From NCBI GenBank assembly GCA_025929745.1, contig JAICPQ010000155.1, positions 1 through 6,846 of the forward strand: a DNA stretch of 6,846 nucleotides, given 5' to 3'. The DNA is from Burkholderiales bacterium (GTDB taxonomy: Bacteria > Pseudomonadota > Gammaproteobacteria > Burkholderiales > SG8-39). How positions within the stretch are numbered: the first letter of the stretch is position 1; every line of letters begins with the position of its first letter. The notes beneath the pieces are model-generated. The model did no database searches and was not told the DNA's origin. It was given only the letters and a program-made list of their open reading frames with translations. This document shows positions 5,765-6,846 of the stretch, in pieces. The translations under genes and the position numbers were made by a program.

Positions 5765-6727
5765 TCAGGCCGCCTTTCTCGCCGGCACCGGAATGCGTCC
5801 CCGGTTCGCGGCGAGCCACTGGTCAAAGCTCTGCAGCGCCGGATTGAGCTGGCGCGAGAACTCGACGCTGCGCGGCCGGCGGAACTCCTCGTTGAAGTCG
5901 CGCTTGACCTGGAACATGTTGCCCAGGTCGTCGGCGCCGGGGAAGCCGAGCTTGCGGTATGCGTCGGGCTGCATCGCGTTGTGCACCACCTCCTCGCCGA
6001 GCGCGCGGCCCAGCGCGGCCGCCATCTGCGCCCCGGTGAGGTGCTCACCCGCGATGCCGACGGTCTTGCCGATGAACTCGGCACCGCCCTTGAAGATGCC
6101 GTAGGCGCAGGCGCCGATGTCGCTGGCGGCGATGCCGGGCAACGCGCGATCGTCCATCGGCAGCGTGAAGGCGAGCCGGCCGTCCGCGCCGCGCGTCGGA
6201 CCCATGCCGAAGTGGATCAGGTTGTCCCAGTAGAACGAGGTGAGCAGGTACGTCGTCGGCACGCCGAGGTCGGCGAACACGTGGTCAATCTCGCCCTTGC
6301 CGTCGAAGTGCGGCACCTTGTACCGGCCGCCCAACGTGGGCATGCTCGAATCGGAGAGCGGCACCCACTTGCGCGTGTCTTCGAGCGTCGACCACACGAC
6401 ATGCTTGAGGCCGGCCGCGCGCGCCGCCGCCGCCATGATGCGCGCCTCCTTTTGCTCGCGCTCCGGTGAGAAGTGATCCCAAAAGAACGTGACGCAGTAG
6501 GCGCCGTACGCGCCGGCGAACGCCTGGCGCATGCTCGCCTCGTCGTCCACGTTGGCTGCCACCACTTCGGCGCCGAGCCGCGCAAGCTGCCGCGCCTTCG
6601 GGGAGTTGATGTCGCGCGTGAGCGCGCGCACTGCGAATCCGCCGTTCGGGTCGGCGAGGATGGCGCGCACGAGGCCGCCGCCCTGGGCGCCGGTCGCGCC
6701 CACTACTGCGATGATTTTCCTTTCCAT
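5765..6727 (-). CDS. NmrA/HSCARG-like NAD(P)-binding protein
   Basis: Atypical short-chain dehydrogenase fold that binds NAD(P); family members act as redox sensors or as reductases. The 320 residues begin MERKIIAVVGATGAQGGGLV, with the dinucleotide motif GATGAQGG at 10-17 after strand one. Arg38 in VRALTRD is placed to bind the NADP 2'-phosphate. Other blocks are VVWSTLEDTRKW (110-121), HFDGKGEIDHVFADLGVP (140-157) with Lys143, and YRKLGFPGADDLGNMF (257-272), which closely resembles the C-terminal part of human HSCARG/NMRAL1 as I remember it. The Tyr-x-x-x-Lys catalytic pair of true dehydrogenases is not clear, typical for this group. ATG 6727 is supported by AGGA 7 bases upstream. It is convergent with the PuuE-like gene (67 bases between stops), so it is probably not part of the ureide locus. 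Substrate or partner unknown. Confidence 0.92.
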   Translation of the reverse strand: MERKIIAVVGATGAQGGGLVRAILADPNGGFAVRALTRDINSPKARQLARLGAEVVAANVDDEASMRQAFAGAYGAYCVTFFWDHFSPEREQKEARIMAAAARAAGLKHVVWSTLEDTRKWVPLSDSSMPTLGGRYKVPHFDGKGEIDHVFADLGVPTTYLLTSFYWDNLIHFGMGPTRGADGRLAFTLPMDDRALPGIAASDIGACAYGIFKGGAEFIGKTVGIAGEHLTGAQMAAALGRALGEEVVHNAMQPDAYRKLGFPGADDLGNMFQVKRDFNEEFRRPRSVEFSRQLNPALQSFDQWLAANRGRIPVPARKAA

Positions 6728-6734
6728 GTCCGTT

Positions 6735-6738
6735 TCCT
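6735..6738 (-). promoter_or_regulatory. Ribosome binding site of the NmrA-like gene
   Basis: On the minus strand AAAGGAAA contains AGGA (6738 to 6735), 7 bases before the ATG at 6727. It is a good site and fixes this start. Confidence 0.6.
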
Positions 6739-6787
6739 TTCTTCCGCTGGCAGTTGGGGGGTGGCTCCTTAGCAGGAGTGGGGCGGG

Positions 6788-6816
6788 ACTATATTGAGAA
6801 AGATCAACTTAATAAA
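6788..6816 (-). promoter_or_regulatory. Candidate promoter and regulator site upstream of the NmrA-like gene
   Basis: In an AT-rich stretch the minus strand carries TATAGT (6793 to 6788, 5 of 6 to the -10 consensus) and, 17 bases upstream, a weak TTTATT -35 (6816 to 6811). The inverted repeat TTGA-N6-TCAA (6794-6807) lies between them, with a T-N11-A core as in LysR-type sites. NmrA-like genes are often divergent from a LysR regulator; if so here, that gene would start beyond the right edge. A small hairpin CTCCT-TAGC-AGGAG at 6765-6778 would sit in the leader. All low to moderate support. Confidence 0.35.
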
Positions 6817-6846
6817 CCTGGTTGCTGTGAATTTATTGTTAATGGA

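Noticed and set aside
4810..6084. 424-codon minus-strand open frame across the PuuE-like gene and part of the NmrA-like gene
   Set aside because: It spans two genes with clear family matches in other frames, is Arg/Ser/Ala-rich and low in motif content, so it is a composition shadow.

Overview
This window looks like a GC-rich proteobacterial chromosome segment, most likely a betaproteobacterium of the Burkholderiales type. That placement is an inference. It rests on strong G/C bias at third codon positions, an orphan Bug/TctC-type periplasmic binding protein (a family greatly expanded in Burkholderiales), and a short GTC(A/G)TCCCCGCG-type inverted repeat that I recall as common in such genomes. 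No rRNA, tRNA, transposase, CRISPR array or phage gene is visible. The right-hand 60 bases are clearly more AT-rich and look like a promoter region.

Layout. Bases 1-74 hold two copies of a palindromic repeat in inverted orientation; the inner copy followed by a T run probably terminates the leftward operon. The leftward operon (2467 down to 88) encodes a D-hydantoinase/dihydropyrimidinase and then an N-carbamoyl-D-amino-acid hydrolase, overlapping by 8 bases. A 49-base gap with a small palindrome separates it from a divergent rightward operon (2517 to 5697): a secreted tripartite-tricarboxylate-transporter binding protein, an MmgE/PrpD-family protein that probably starts at TTG, and a PuuE-like protein of the polysaccharide-deacetylase/allantoinase superfamily. 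These three genes are joined by TTGA and ATGA stop/start overlaps. The rightward operon ends at a perfect 10-bp hairpin. A convergent gene (6727 down to 5765) encodes an NmrA/HSCARG-like NAD(P)-binding protein with its own AT-rich upstream region.

How it fits together. Hydantoinase opens a 5-substituted hydantoin or dihydropyrimidine to an N-carbamoyl amino acid, and the carbamoylase then releases the free D-amino acid, CO2 and ammonia. The divergent operon adds a periplasmic solute receptor, a second and structurally unrelated candidate ring-opening hydrolase (PuuE-like proteins act on allantoin, itself a hydantoin), and a MmgE/PrpD protein whose active-site motif departs from the known dehydratase/decarboxylase pattern. 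My working hypothesis is a locus for uptake and breakdown of a cyclic ureide or cyclic imide. The individual enzyme families are well supported; the joint pathway is inference from gene order. The NmrA-like gene is probably an independent neighbour.
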